NCBI GenBank assembly: GCA_905210905.1
Contig: CAJLYQ010000046.1
Span: 1 to 17,033 of the forward strand
Direction: 5' to 3'
From: an uncultured Christensenella sp.
GTDB lineage: Bacteria; Bacillota; Clostridia; Christensenellales; DTU072
DNA length: 17,033 bases
Shown here: piece after piece, positions 7,323 through 14,781 of the stretch
How the letters are laid out: every line of letters starts with the position of its first letter
Position numbering within the stretch: position 1 is the stretch's first letter
Position numbers and translations under genes: made by a program
The notes under the pieces: model-generated
The model's input: the letters and a program-made list of their open reading frames with translations, nothing else
What the model was told of the DNA's origin: nothing
The model's database searches: none

Positions 7323-8591
7323 TTAATCTTTTTCGATAACGTTTTTACCTGCCAAATACCCCGTGGCAAACGCGATTTGCAGGTTAAAACCGCCCGTCAG
7401 CGCGTCTGCGTCGATAACTTCTCCGGCAAAAAACATATTGTTTACGAGTTTGCTTCGCAGCGTTTTCGGGTTAATTTCTTTTACGTTTACTCCGCCTGCC
7501 GTAACGATCGCGGTAGAAACATCTTCCGTGCTTTTAAGCGAAAACGTAAGTTTTTTAAGCGTTTTTAACAGTTTTTTCCGTTCTTCGCGGTTAATCGAAT
7601 TAAGCGGTTTCTCTTCCGGTATTCCGCTTAAGGCAATGACGAACGGTATTAAACTGCTTGGAAGCAGTTCGCTTAACCCGTTTTTCAGCATTTTATTCTT
7701 AAATTCTTCGAAATCGCGTAATAGCCTTTCGTCGAGTTTTTTCTCGTCAAGGGCGGGTTTTAAGTCAATCGATAAACGTATTTCGTCGAAGTTAAGTCGA
7801 TTTATTTTGCTCGATAACGTAAGAATAATCGGTCCGCTTACTCCGTGACGTGTGAAAAGCATTTCTCCGAATTCGGAATAAAGGGTTGCGCCGTTTTTTA
7901 CGTCGATTACGTTTGCGCTAACGTGTTTAAGGGATAATCCTTCTATTTTAGGTAGTTTTTCAAGCGGAACGCACTCGCCGCGCGAGTTTATCGCACCCGA
8001 AACGGTCAGACCGCACAAAGCGGCAACCGGTTCTATTATCGAATGGCCGACGGATTTAGCGAAAACGTATCCGTCGCCCGTACTGCCCGTAAGCGGATAA
8101 CTTATTCCGCCGGTGCAAATTACCGCTTTGTCCGGGAAATAACTTCCTTTGTCGGTTTTTATTTCGGTGACGATTCCGTTTTCGACGGTAAGAGCGGTAA
8201 CTTTTTCGTTAAGTTTTATCTTAACGCCCGCTCTTTTAGCCCCTTCCGATAACGCTTTTATTACGTCGCTCGACTTGTCGGAAGCAGGAAAAACCCTGTT
8301 TCCGCGTTCGATTTTAAGCGGTAATCCCAGATTTTCGAAAAAATCCATACATTTTGCGCTGTCGAAAGATTTTAATGCGGCGTAAAGGAACTTCTTATTC
8401 GTGACCACGTTTTGCATAAAACCGTCAAAATCCGTGGCGTTGGTAAGATTGCACCGCCCTTTACCCGTAATAAATATTTTTTTTCCTATTTTTTCGTTTT
8501 TTTCGATAACCGTAACGTCCGCGCCGTTATTCGCCGCGGTAATCGCACACATTAAACCTGCGGCGCCGCCGCCGATAACGTATACTTTCAT
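7323..8591 (-). CDS. HI0933/BaiN-family NAD(P)/FAD-dependent oxidoreductase
   Basis: 422 residues. The N-terminal FAD-binding Rossmann motif VIGGGAAGLMCA is at 5-16 with the ribose-binding Glu30. The family hallmark GKKIFITGKGRCNLTN is at 36-51, an internal TGGISYPLTGSTGDGY follows, and the C-terminal TGGFNLQIAFATGYLAG closes the FAD site. Members are often labelled aminoacetone oxidase or BaiN-like, but the physiological substrate of most is unknown, so I give no symbol. The open frame continues 26 codons upstream, but that is a shadow of oadA; the ATG at 8591 shares one base with the oadA stop (TAATG). No clear Shine-Dalgarno sequence is present, which fits translational coupling to oadA. 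Confidence 0.92.
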   Translation of the reverse strand: MKVYVIGGGAAGLMCAITAANNGADVTVIEKNEKIGKKIFITGKGRCNLTNATDFDGFMQNVVTNKKFLYAALKSFDSAKCMDFFENLGLPLKIERGNRVFPASDKSSDVIKALSEGAKRAGVKIKLNEKVTALTVENGIVTEIKTDKGSYFPDKAVICTGGISYPLTGSTGDGYVFAKSVGHSIIEPVAALCGLTVSGAINSRGECVPLEKLPKIEGLSLKHVSANVIDVKNGATLYSEFGEMLFTRHGVSGPIILTLSSKINRLNFDEIRLSIDLKPALDEKKLDERLLRDFEEFKNKMLKNGLSELLPSSLIPFVIALSGIPEEKPLNSINREERKKLLKTLKKLTFSLKSTEDVSTAIVTAGGVNVKEINPKTLRSKLVNNMFFAGEVIDADALTGGFNLQIAFATGYLAGKNVIEKD

Positions 8592-10318
8592 TACGAAATC
8601 GTCGCAAGAATCGCTTGCGTGTCCACCGTCGCGCCCACCGATACCGCTACGTTTACCGTTCCGTCGCAAGGAGCGGCAATGTCGTTTTCCATTTTCATTG
8701 CTTCGAGAACGACTATCGGGTCGCCTTTTTTAACTTTAGTGCCGTTTTGCGCAACGATTTTAAGAACCGTACCCGGCATCGGCGAATAAACGGGCGTTCC
8801 GTTTTTCGGTGCGTCGGTTGCGACCGGTCTTTCGTTGTTTATAAGCGGAAGCGTCGTAATTTGTTTTTCCGCAGGAACTGCCGACGGTTTTTCGGGCGCA
8901 ACGTAATCGTAGTCGTCTATTTCCACTAAGTATTTTTTGCCGTTAACTTTAACGGTAAGGTTGCGTTTATGTTCTTCTTCTCTCTTTTTGAAGAATTTTT
9001 CGCTTACTTGCGGGAACATACAATAACTCAGCACGTCTTCTTCCTTAGTATAATACTTAATCATTTCCTGCTTGTACTTTTCGTATTCCGGAGCGATTAA
9101 ATCTGCCGGACGGCAAGTAATGCGCGGTTCGTCGCCGATACATTTTTTAACGACTTCGGCGTCGGGTTCGGCAGGAAGTTTGCCGTATTCGCCTTTTAAC
9201 AGTCCTTTAACTTCTTTCGTAACCATTTTATAGCGTTCGCCGGAAATAACGTTAAGCACGGCTTGCGTTCCTACGATCTGACTCGTAGGTGTAACGAGCG
9301 GCGGATACCCCATATCTTTTCTTACTCTCGGAACTTCCGCCAGAACTTCCGGGTATTTATCGCTTGCGCCCTGCTCTTTAAGTTGGTTAAGCAAATTGCT
9401 CATCATTCCACCGGGTACCTGATATATTAAGGTCTTCACGTCGACGTTAAGAACTTTAGGATTGAGATAACCTTCGTCTTTGAGCCTGTCCGCAACTTTA
9501 CGGAAGTGCGCGGAAATATCGTTAAGCAAAGCAAGATCGAGTCTGGTATCGCGTTCGGTGCCTTTTAATGTTGCGACAAGCGATTCGGTTGCCGGTTGGC
9601 TCGTGCCGTTTGCAAGCGGAGATAAAGCGGTGTCTACTATATCGACGCCGGCTTCTGCGGCTTTAAGGTACGTCATCGAGCCGGTTCCAGTAGTGTTGTG
9701 CGTGTGCAGATGGACCGGAACGCCGATTTCGGATTTTATCGCCTTTACAAGAGCGTAAGCGTCGTACGGAAGAAGTAAGTTCGCCATATCCTTGATGCAA
9801 ATAATATCCGCGCCCATATCGACGAGTTTTTTGGATAAATCTACGAAATATTCGAGATTATGAACGGGGCTCGTGGTGTAACTAAGGGCGGCTTCGACAG
9901 TTCCGCCGCAATCTTTTGCCGATTTTATCGCCTGTTCGAGATTTCTTACGTCGTTAAGCGCGTCGAAAATACGAAGTATGTCGATACCGTTTTCAACCGA
10001 TTTTTTTACGAATTTGTCAACGATGTCGTCTGCGTAATGTTTATAACCGAGTAGGTTTTGCCCTCTTAAAAGCATTTGAAGTTTGGTGTTCGGCATTCCT
10101 TTGCGCAAAGCGCGAAGTCTGTCCCACGGGTCTTCGTTAAGGAATCTAAGACAAGCGTCGTACGTCGCTCCGCCCCAACATTCGACGGAATAGTACCCTA
10201 CTTTGTCGATTTTGTCGAGAACGGGTAGCATATCTTCGGTACGCATACGAGTAGCCGCTTGCGATTGATGTGCGTCACGCAGAATAGTTTCGGTTATATA
10301 TAATTTTTTATCGCTCAT
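8591..10318 (-). CDS. oadA: Oxaloacetate decarboxylase alpha subunit with biotinyl domain (carboxyltransferase)
   Basis: 575 residues. It moves the C4 carboxyl of oxaloacetate to its own biotin, the first half-reaction of the Na+-pumping oxaloacetate decarboxylase. The carboxyltransferase TIM barrel (about 8-280) shows ILRDAHQS with Asp15, the active-site Lys176 in CIKDMANLL, and metal-binding His205 and His207 in HLHTHN. A conserved linking domain (about 290-465) and a Pro/Ala-rich hinge (about 474-508) lead to the biotinyl domain, with Lys542 in EAMKMEN, 34 residues from the end as usual. On its own it could be confused with pyruvate carboxylase subunit B or the transcarboxylase 5S subunit; adjacent oadB and oadG decide for oxaloacetate decarboxylase. 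GGAGG (10333-10329) lies 10 bases before the ATG. Confidence 0.95.
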   Translation of the reverse strand: MSDKKLYITETILRDAHQSQAATRMRTEDMLPVLDKIDKVGYYSVECWGGATYDACLRFLNEDPWDRLRALRKGMPNTKLQMLLRGQNLLGYKHYADDIVDKFVKKSVENGIDILRIFDALNDVRNLEQAIKSAKDCGGTVEAALSYTTSPVHNLEYFVDLSKKLVDMGADIICIKDMANLLLPYDAYALVKAIKSEIGVPVHLHTHNTTGTGSMTYLKAAEAGVDIVDTALSPLANGTSQPATESLVATLKGTERDTRLDLALLNDISAHFRKVADRLKDEGYLNPKVLNVDVKTLIYQVPGGMMSNLLNQLKEQGASDKYPEVLAEVPRVRKDMGYPPLVTPTSQIVGTQAVLNVISGERYKMVTKEVKGLLKGEYGKLPAEPDAEVVKKCIGDEPRITCRPADLIAPEYEKYKQEMIKYYTKEEDVLSYCMFPQVSEKFFKKREEEHKRNLTVKVNGKKYLVEIDDYDYVAPEKPSAVPAEKQITTLPLINNERPVATDAPKNGTPVYSPMPGTVLKIVAQNGTKVKKGDPIVVLEAMKMENDIAAPCDGTVNVAVSVGATVDTQAILATIS

Positions 10319-10338
10319 TTTTAATTAACCTCCGATTG

Positions 10339-11746
10339 TTACGCAAACATTGCGATAAGAACGCCTGCCGCAACGGCAGAACCGATTACGCCCGCTACGT
10401 TCGGTCCCATAGCGTGCATTAACAGATAATTGTTGGGATCTTCTTTCCTGCCTACGTCCTGAGCGACTCTCGCCGCCATAGGAACGGCGCTGACGCCTGC
10501 CGCACCGATAAGCGGATTGATTTTGCCTTTCGAAAGTTTGCAAAGCAGTTTTCCGAGAAGAACGCCGCCTGCCGTTCCGAAACTGAACGCGATAACGCCC
10601 AGTACGATGATTTCAAGCGTTTGAAGTTGTAAGAACACGGGCGCGAACGCTTTCGTACCGACCGTTATTCCGAGGAAAATCGTTATTATATTGATAAGTT
10701 CGTTTTGCGCGGTTGCGCTCAAACGCGGAACTACGCCCGATTCTTTTATAAGGTTGCCGAGCATAAGCATTCCGAGCAAAGGCAAAGCCGACGGAAGAAT
10801 AATTCCCACAACGCCCGTAACGATTACCGGGAACATTATTTTTTCTTTCTTGCTTACGGGGCGAAGTTGTTCCATACGGATTAAACGTTCTTTCTTCGTC
10901 GTAAGAAGTTTCATTATAGGCGGTTGAATTACGGGAACGAGAGCCATATACGAGTATGCGGCTACGGCAATCGCCGGTAAAAGGTCGCTTTGTCCCATTT
11001 TTTGCGTGAGATATATAGCAGTCGGTCCGTCCGCTCCGCCGATAATCGCTATCGAAGAACGCCGCGGCTTCGTTAAATCCGAGCAATAATGCTCCGATAA
11101 ACGTGATAAATATGCCGAGTTGCGCCGCTGCGCCAAGCAAAAGACTTTTCGGATTTGCAATCAGCGGTCCGAAATCAGTCATCGCGCCGATGCCAAGGAA
11201 AATAAGCGGCGGGAAAATAACCCAGTCTACTCCTTTGTACAGATAGTAGAACAAACCTTTTTCCGCAATTATGCCGTACGTATAGCAGTCCGCGCCGAAC
11301 GCCCCTACCGCACCGAGCGAACCGTTCCAGTTGGTTTGCATAAAGTTTATCAGTCCGTCAAAGGAAGTTTGTAAGGCTTCCGCGCTTGCGCCGGAATAAG
11401 ATAAACCGTACGCAGAGCAGAGTTGTTCGAGCGTGCCCGACGCAATAAGCCTGCCCGCTTCGTCGGTAAACGTGTAACCGCCTTGTCCGTAAAGAACGGA
11501 ATATGCGCCGGGAATGTTGATGATAAACATACCGAACGCTATCGCAAGCAACAAATTCGGTTCGAATTTTTTCGCTATCGCAAGGAAAAGGAATATAGCC
11601 GCAATTACGAGCATTATCAGTTGTCCCCAGATACCGAGTGAATAACCGTTCATAACGTAGTAATCGGGCACGGCGGTTTTGAACCCCGTCGAATTCCAAA
11701 GATTAACAAACCAGTCGCCTATTTTCGACGCAAAAAGTTCAGTCAT
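10339..11746 (-). CDS. oadB: Oxaloacetate decarboxylase beta subunit (Na+ pump), interrupted by a +1 frameshift
   Basis: This membrane subunit decarboxylates carboxybiotin and exports Na+. As given, two frames are needed: codons 1-229 from the ATG at 11746, then a shift by one base at 11058/11059 into the frame that reads SSIAIIGGADGPTAIYL and runs to the stop at 10339. With one T removed the protein is 468 residues. Family motifs on both sides are intact: FPPLIFLGIGAMTDFGPLIANPK (178-200) with the Na+-site Asp191 before the break, IIGGADGPTAI and YSYMALVPVIQPPIMKLLT after it, and the late GNLIKESGVVPRLS. No stop codon or decay is seen in either half, so an assembly error or a very recent mutation is likely. 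A loop at about 85-145 appears longer than in enterobacterial OadB. An AAAGGAG precedes the ATG, and the start overlaps oadG by eight bases. Confidence 0.9.
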
Positions 11747-12134
11747 TCGCTTTCTCCTTTACCGATACGATTTTAATTCTGTCGTGCGGTTTTCCGTCGG
11801 TTGCGGTGGCGGCAACGTACGTTTTTACCGACTGTTCGATAACCGACATCGTTTCTTCGTCGATAACGGTTTTTTCTTCCGTCGGTTCCTCTACGTTCCG
11901 TTCGGAATCAACGACTTCGCTTTGAGCGGATTTTTTACGAAAAACTTTTTGTAATTTGCTTTTGATAATCGGATTTGCTTTGTCCAGCCCATTAAGAATC
12001 AGCCGCAACAGGTGTATTGCGCCGATGAGCAAAGCGAGCATAACGAACGTCATACCCAAACCTATCAGCGTCGTAATCCCGCCGGTCGACCATTTTTCGG
12101 CAGAAGACAAACCGAGTAACATAAAAATATACAT
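11739..12134 (-). CDS. oadG: Oxaloacetate decarboxylase gamma subunit (OadG family)
   Basis: 131 residues. One hydrophobic helix at about 18-45 is followed by a charged, flexible cytoplasmic region (about 55-100, rich in Lys then Glu) and a C-terminal segment RIKIVSVKEK that resembles the end of clostridial gamma subunits. The family anchors the alpha subunit to the beta subunit and helps assemble the pump. Its sequence is poorly conserved, so the call rests on topology, size and its place directly before oadB and oadA. It is the first gene of the operon: a promoter lies about 30 bases upstream and GGAGG (12145-12141) six bases before the ATG. Confidence 0.85.
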   Translation of the reverse strand: MYIFMLLGLSSAEKWSTGGITTLIGLGMTFVMLALLIGAIHLLRLILNGLDKANPIIKSKLQKVFRKKSAQSEVVDSERNVEEPTEEKTVIDEETMSVIEQSVKTYVAATATDGKPHDRIKIVSVKEKAND

Positions 12135-12161
12135 TCTGCGCCTCCTGATCGTGCTATTTCA

Positions 12162-12190
12162 ATTATACTTTGAGAAAGTTTTTTTTGCAA
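12162..12190 (-). promoter_or_regulatory. Sigma-A promoter of the oad operon
   Basis: On the minus strand, TTGCAA (12190-12185, four of six) is followed after 17 bases by a perfect TATAAT (12167-12162). The spacer begins with eight A. The start point would be near 12155, giving a leader of about 20 bases before oadG. I see no competing promoter between the rluB terminator and oadG. Confidence 0.75.
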
Positions 12191-12203
12191 TATTTCAAAT
12201 TGC
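12187..12203. promoter_or_regulatory. Possible operator dyad overlapping the oad -35 box
   Basis: GCAAT and ATTGC are arranged as inverted arms around a seven-base AT-rich centre (17 bases in all), and the arm nearest oadG overlaps the -35 hexamer. The position suits a repressor or activator site, but five-base arms in AT-rich DNA can arise by chance and no regulator is known. Confidence 0.25.
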
Positions 12204-12275
12204 TTTTTGTGTTTAAAAATCGAATTAAAAAGGAACGGTTTAGCGTATGTTGCTCCCGAAGATATTATTTTGTCG

Positions 12276-12300
12276 AAAAAAGCCGCGATTATTCGCGACT
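12276..12300 (-). terminator. Intrinsic terminator of rluB
   Basis: On the minus strand AGTCGCGA (12300-12293) pairs with TCGCGGCT (12288-12281, one G-U pair) around a four-base loop, followed by a run of T (12281-12276). It begins about 30 bases after the rluB stop and isolates rluB from the oad operon. Confidence 0.85.
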
Positions 12301-12328
12301 TAGGGATCTTTTGAATCGTTTTTGCGGT

Positions 12329-13039
12329 TTACAGGCTGTTAAGATAAGCGACTTCCTTAGGCGTAAGGTATCTGTACGCGCCTCTGCTTAGTCCGCCGAG
12401 TTTAAGGTCGCCTATTTTGATTCTTTTCAAAAACGCAACAGTTTTGCCGACGGTTTCGAACATTTTGTGTATTTCTCTGTTCTTTCCTTCGTAAATCGTT
12501 ATTTCCAGGCGAGTAAACTTTTCGTTCCTGTCAAGAACTTTGATTTTACATCTTCTGAGTTTAACTCCGTCTACGGTTACGCCGTTTCTGAGTCTGGCGA
12601 GATCGCTTTCTTCGATTTCTCCTTCGATTTTGGCTACGTAGGTTTTGGAAATCTCGTTGATGGGTTGCGTGAGTTTGTTGCTCAACGCCCCGTCGTTGGT
12701 TAAAAGCAAAAGTCCTTCCGTGTCGTAATCCAGTCTGCCAATAGGAAAAATTCTTTTGTTTTGAAAATCTTCCAGGTAATCGAATACCGTTTTTCTGCCT
12801 TTTTCGTCGCTTAACGAGCAAATACAACCCTTCGGCTTATATAACATTATATAAATAAGTTTCGTGACGAGGCTGATTTTTTGTCCGTCTACGGTAACGG
12901 TATCGTTTTCTTCGTCGACGTCCGTCGCAAGTGCGGTAACAGGTTTACCGTTGATTTTGACTTTTCCGCTCGTGACGAGTTCTTCCGCGGCGCGGCGAGA
13001 ACATATTCCCGACGACGCAATATATTTGTTAATTCTCAT
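12329..13039 (-). CDS. rluB: Pseudouridine synthase, RluB/RsuA family
   Basis: 236 residues. An N-terminal S4 RNA-binding domain (about 1-48, beginning MRINKYIASSGICSRRAAEELV) precedes the catalytic domain. The catalytic aspartate is Asp104 in GRLDYDTEGLLLLTNDG (101-117). The later motifs ISKTYVAKI and GKNREIHKMFE are typical of the family, which modifies 23S or 16S rRNA by converting a specific uridine to pseudouridine. RluB (helix 89 of 23S rRNA) is favoured because rluB commonly sits beside scpA-scpB and dac genes in Firmicutes; RsuA-like specificity cannot be excluded from sequence alone. It has its own promoter at the end of dacF and its own terminator. Confidence 0.92.
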   Translation of the reverse strand: MRINKYIASSGICSRRAAEELVTSGKVKINGKPVTALATDVDEENDTVTVDGQKISLVTKLIYIMLYKPKGCICSLSDEKGRKTVFDYLEDFQNKRIFPIGRLDYDTEGLLLLTNDGALSNKLTQPINEISKTYVAKIEGEIEESDLARLRNGVTVDGVKLRRCKIKVLDRNEKFTRLEITIYEGKNREIHKMFETVGKTVAFLKRIKIGDLKLGGLSRGAYRYLTPKEVAYLNSL

Positions 13040-13072
13040 ATTTTATCTCGCTTTTGTTTTGATTACGTCGCT

Positions 13073-13101
13073 ATTTTACTATATTTTTAACGTAATATCA
13101 A
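13073..13101 (-). promoter_or_regulatory. Sigma-A promoter of rluB, overlapping the dacF stop codon
   Basis: On the minus strand, TTGATA (13101-13096, five of six) is spaced exactly 17 bases from TAAAAT (13078-13073, five of six). The -35 hexamer includes the dacF TGA (13100-13098). Transcription would start near 13066, about 27 bases before the rluB ATG at 13039. Confidence 0.75.
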
Positions 13102-13955
13102 GCGTTTTGCGACATTGAAAATCCTTTATCCAAAAGTGCGATACTCTTTCCGTAAGTGTCGCCCTCGTTGAGAACTACGCAAATAAGCGTGGTGCCGTTT
13201 CTCGTCGCGGACGAAACCAGACATCTGCCCGATTTTTTGGTGTAACCCGTTTTAACTCCGTTTGCCCCGTCGTACAACGACAGGATTTTGTTCTTATTAG
13301 TCAAACGACGTCGGCTTTCTCCGGTGCCGACGGTTACGTTTTTAGTGCCGACGATTTCGGCAAAAATCGGATTTTTCATTGCGATTGCGGTAATTTTTGC
13401 TAAATCGTGCGCTGAAGTATAGTGTTTTTCGTCGTGTAAACCGTGCGGATTCGTAAAATGCGTGTTATTTAGTCCGATACTTTCCGCTCGTAAGTTCATT
13501 ATTTCCGCAAAAGTGTCTTCGTTTTTTGCAACGTGGTTCGCTATTGCAACCGCAGCGTCGTTGCCGCTACGGAGCATCAGGCAATACAACAACTCTTTTA
13601 TCGTAAGTTCTTCCCCTTCTTTAAGATAAACAGAACTTCCTTCTATTCCGACCGCTCGTTTGTCGACAACGACTTTTTCGTCCGGGCGGCAGTTCTCCAA
13701 GGCGATAAGCGCCGTCATAATCTTAGTAGTACTTGCCATTTCAAGCGGAATGTCCGCGTTTTCGGACAAAAGCAATTTTCCGTCGTCGAGTCTTATTACG
13801 GCATAACCGCTTCCCGATTGAGCGTAGGCTGCATTTTGCGGCGATTTTTTACTTAAAAAAGTACTTATTGACAAAAAAATAACGATTATTGCGATCGATA
13901 AAACGAAAATCAGTGCGAAAAAAGTTCTATAATTCCTTCCAGACAATCTTCCCAT
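13098..13955 (-). CDS. dacF: D-alanyl-D-alanine carboxypeptidase, peptidase family S11
   Basis: 285 residues. It trims the terminal D-Ala from peptidoglycan stem peptides outside the membrane. A basic start followed by a hydrophobic segment at about 12-34 is a signal anchor or signal peptide; cleavage near AYAQ (43-46) is possible. The three active-site motifs are complete: STTK at 75-78, SGN at 130-132 and KTG at 235-237. The protein ends about 48 residues after KTG, so the C-terminal beta domain common in DacA/DacF proteins (usually near 380 residues or more) is absent. The symbol follows the cluster context (next to gerW/ytfJ and scpAB); DacB-like is possible. A strong GGAGGGG sits four bases before the ATG, which fixes a start lying 46 bases inside the upstream gene. 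Confidence 0.9.
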   Translation of the reverse strand: MGRLSGRNYRTFFALIFVLSIAIIVIFLSISTFLSKKSPQNAAYAQSGSGYAVIRLDDGKLLLSENADIPLEMASTTKIMTALIALENCRPDEKVVVDKRAVGIEGSSVYLKEGEELTIKELLYCLMLRSGNDAAVAIANHVAKNEDTFAEIMNLRAESIGLNNTHFTNPHGLHDEKHYTSAHDLAKITAIAMKNPIFAEIVGTKNVTVGTGESRRRLTNKNKILSLYDGANGVKTGYTKKSGRCLVSSATRNGTTLICVVLNEGDTYGKSIALLDKGFSMSQNA

Positions 13956-14245
13956 TTATCCCCTCCGTCGATTTTGATAAAGCGTACGTTGCAATCGTCC
14001 ATCACGAGAAAACCGAGCGGCGAAACGCTCGCTCCGCCTCCGCCCGCTCCGAACGGCGCAAACGTTTTTTTAACGGTCGCTTTTCCGTCGGCTTCTCCGC
14101 CGCCGCACGCAAAGCCCGTTATTGACTTGCAAATAGGTATTACGGTAAAACCGTTACCCCTTATCGGCGTGCCGATTACGGTATCGGCGGATATAGAGTC
14201 TTTTATGTTTTTCGTTATATTGCAGATGAGTTCACACGTTTCCAT
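13910..14245 (-). CDS. ytfJ: GerW/YtfJ-family spore protein
   Basis: 111 residues. The family signature is clear: VIGTPIRGNGFTVIPICK (23-40), GFACGGGEADG (44-54), the glycine-rich PFGAGGGGASVSPLGFLVM (64-82) and the strand VRFIKID. In Bacillus the homologue is made in the forespore and is needed for germination after some stimuli; relatives occur widely in Clostridia, including some that do not sporulate, so sporulation is suggested rather than shown. The start is the ATG at 14245, nine bases after AGGAG (14259-14255). A TTG two codons earlier would lie only three bases from that site and is less likely. The 3' end overlaps dacF by 46 bases. Confidence 0.88.
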   Translation of the reverse strand: METCELICNITKNIKDSISADTVIGTPIRGNGFTVIPICKSITGFACGGGEADGKATVKKTFAPFGAGGGGASVSPLGFLVMDDCNVRFIKIDGGDKWEDCLEGIIELFSH

Positions 14246-14247
14246 AT

Positions 14248-14724
14248 TCAATTTCTCCTAAGACTTATTGTTTGCAATACGGACGAAAATATTAAAAACA
14301 AATTTGTCTTTATCGAAGCGTCAAATTGTATGAAAAAAATATCGTCTTCGTTGTCGGTGACGATTACGTCGGCGTTGTTTAATAAAAAATCGAGCGTCTT
14401 TCCGATTTTAACGAATGACGCGCCGAACAACTTTCTTTCGAACGAGGTAATTGCTTTGGGACGGGTGGCGTATACTTTAATTTTGTAATCAATAGGACGT
14501 TTTAATCGTATTTTGTTTAATCGAATTTTTACAGGCAAACGCAATTTGCGATGTTTTTTTGATTTAATTTTCTTTCTTTTTTTACTGCAAAACCGAAAAA
14601 ATCCTATTTGCGCGCAAAAATATCTTATTTGTCGCGAACTTGCATAAAACGCAACAACTTTTATCCTAAACGGAAAGCAAATTAAAAATATTATGATTAA
14701 ATATGCAATAAAAAAGAATACCAT
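14248..14724 (-). CDS. Small basic membrane-anchored protein, probable YtfI/DUF2953 relative
   Basis: 158 residues. A hydrophobic N-terminus (about 2-19) suggests a membrane anchor; residues about 40-80 are extremely basic (runs of KKRKK and KSKKHRK), followed by a mixed region ending DIFFIQFDASIKTNLFLIFSSVLQTISLRRN. I do not recognise a strong motif. The DUF2953/YtfI suggestion rests mainly on synteny: in Bacillus and Clostridia a DUF2953 gene sits directly before ytfJ, and the C-terminal strand-plus-helix is compatible. At 158 residues it is shorter than YtfI (about 225). Its codons are more AT-rich than those of its neighbours. No Shine-Dalgarno sequence is visible, and a stop codon lies in frame three codons before the ATG, so no earlier start is possible. 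It ends two bases before the ytfJ ATG. Confidence 0.7.
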   Translation of the reverse strand: MVFFFIAYLIIIFLICFPFRIKVVAFYASSRQIRYFCAQIGFFRFCSKKRKKIKSKKHRKLRLPVKIRLNKIRLKRPIDYKIKVYATRPKAITSFERKLFGASFVKIGKTLDFLLNNADVIVTDNEDDIFFIQFDASIKTNLFLIFSSVLQTISLRRN

Positions 14725-14781
14725 AACTAACTATAGTATTCTTAAATTTCGGATTTATATTAAATTTCTTAAAACCGATTT

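Noticed and set aside
8592..8669. A 26-codon upstream extension of the FAD oxidoreductase
   Set aside because: It shadows the biotinyl domain of oadA; the FAD-binding motif needs the start at 8591, which couples by TAATG to oadA.
10613..11056. Continuation of the first oadB frame after the frameshift (Arg/Ser/Asn-rich, about 147 codons)
   Set aside because: It is the out-of-frame reading of the real oadB second half, which carries all conserved motifs in the other frame.
11050..11070. Programmed ribosomal frameshifting in oadB
   Set aside because: I see no slippery heptamer, stop codon in the original frame or internal Shine-Dalgarno sequence of the prfB type, and oadB is not known to use recoding. 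Error or mutation is more likely.
12191..12275. A possible riboswitch or small RNA in the gap between oadG and rluB
   Set aside because: The sequence is AT-rich without stable helices other than the rluB terminator, and the oad promoter leaves a leader of only about 20 bases.
14246..14251. TTG start for the gerW/ytfJ gene
   Set aside because: It would lie only three bases from AGGAG, while the ATG at 14245 has a nine-base spacing.
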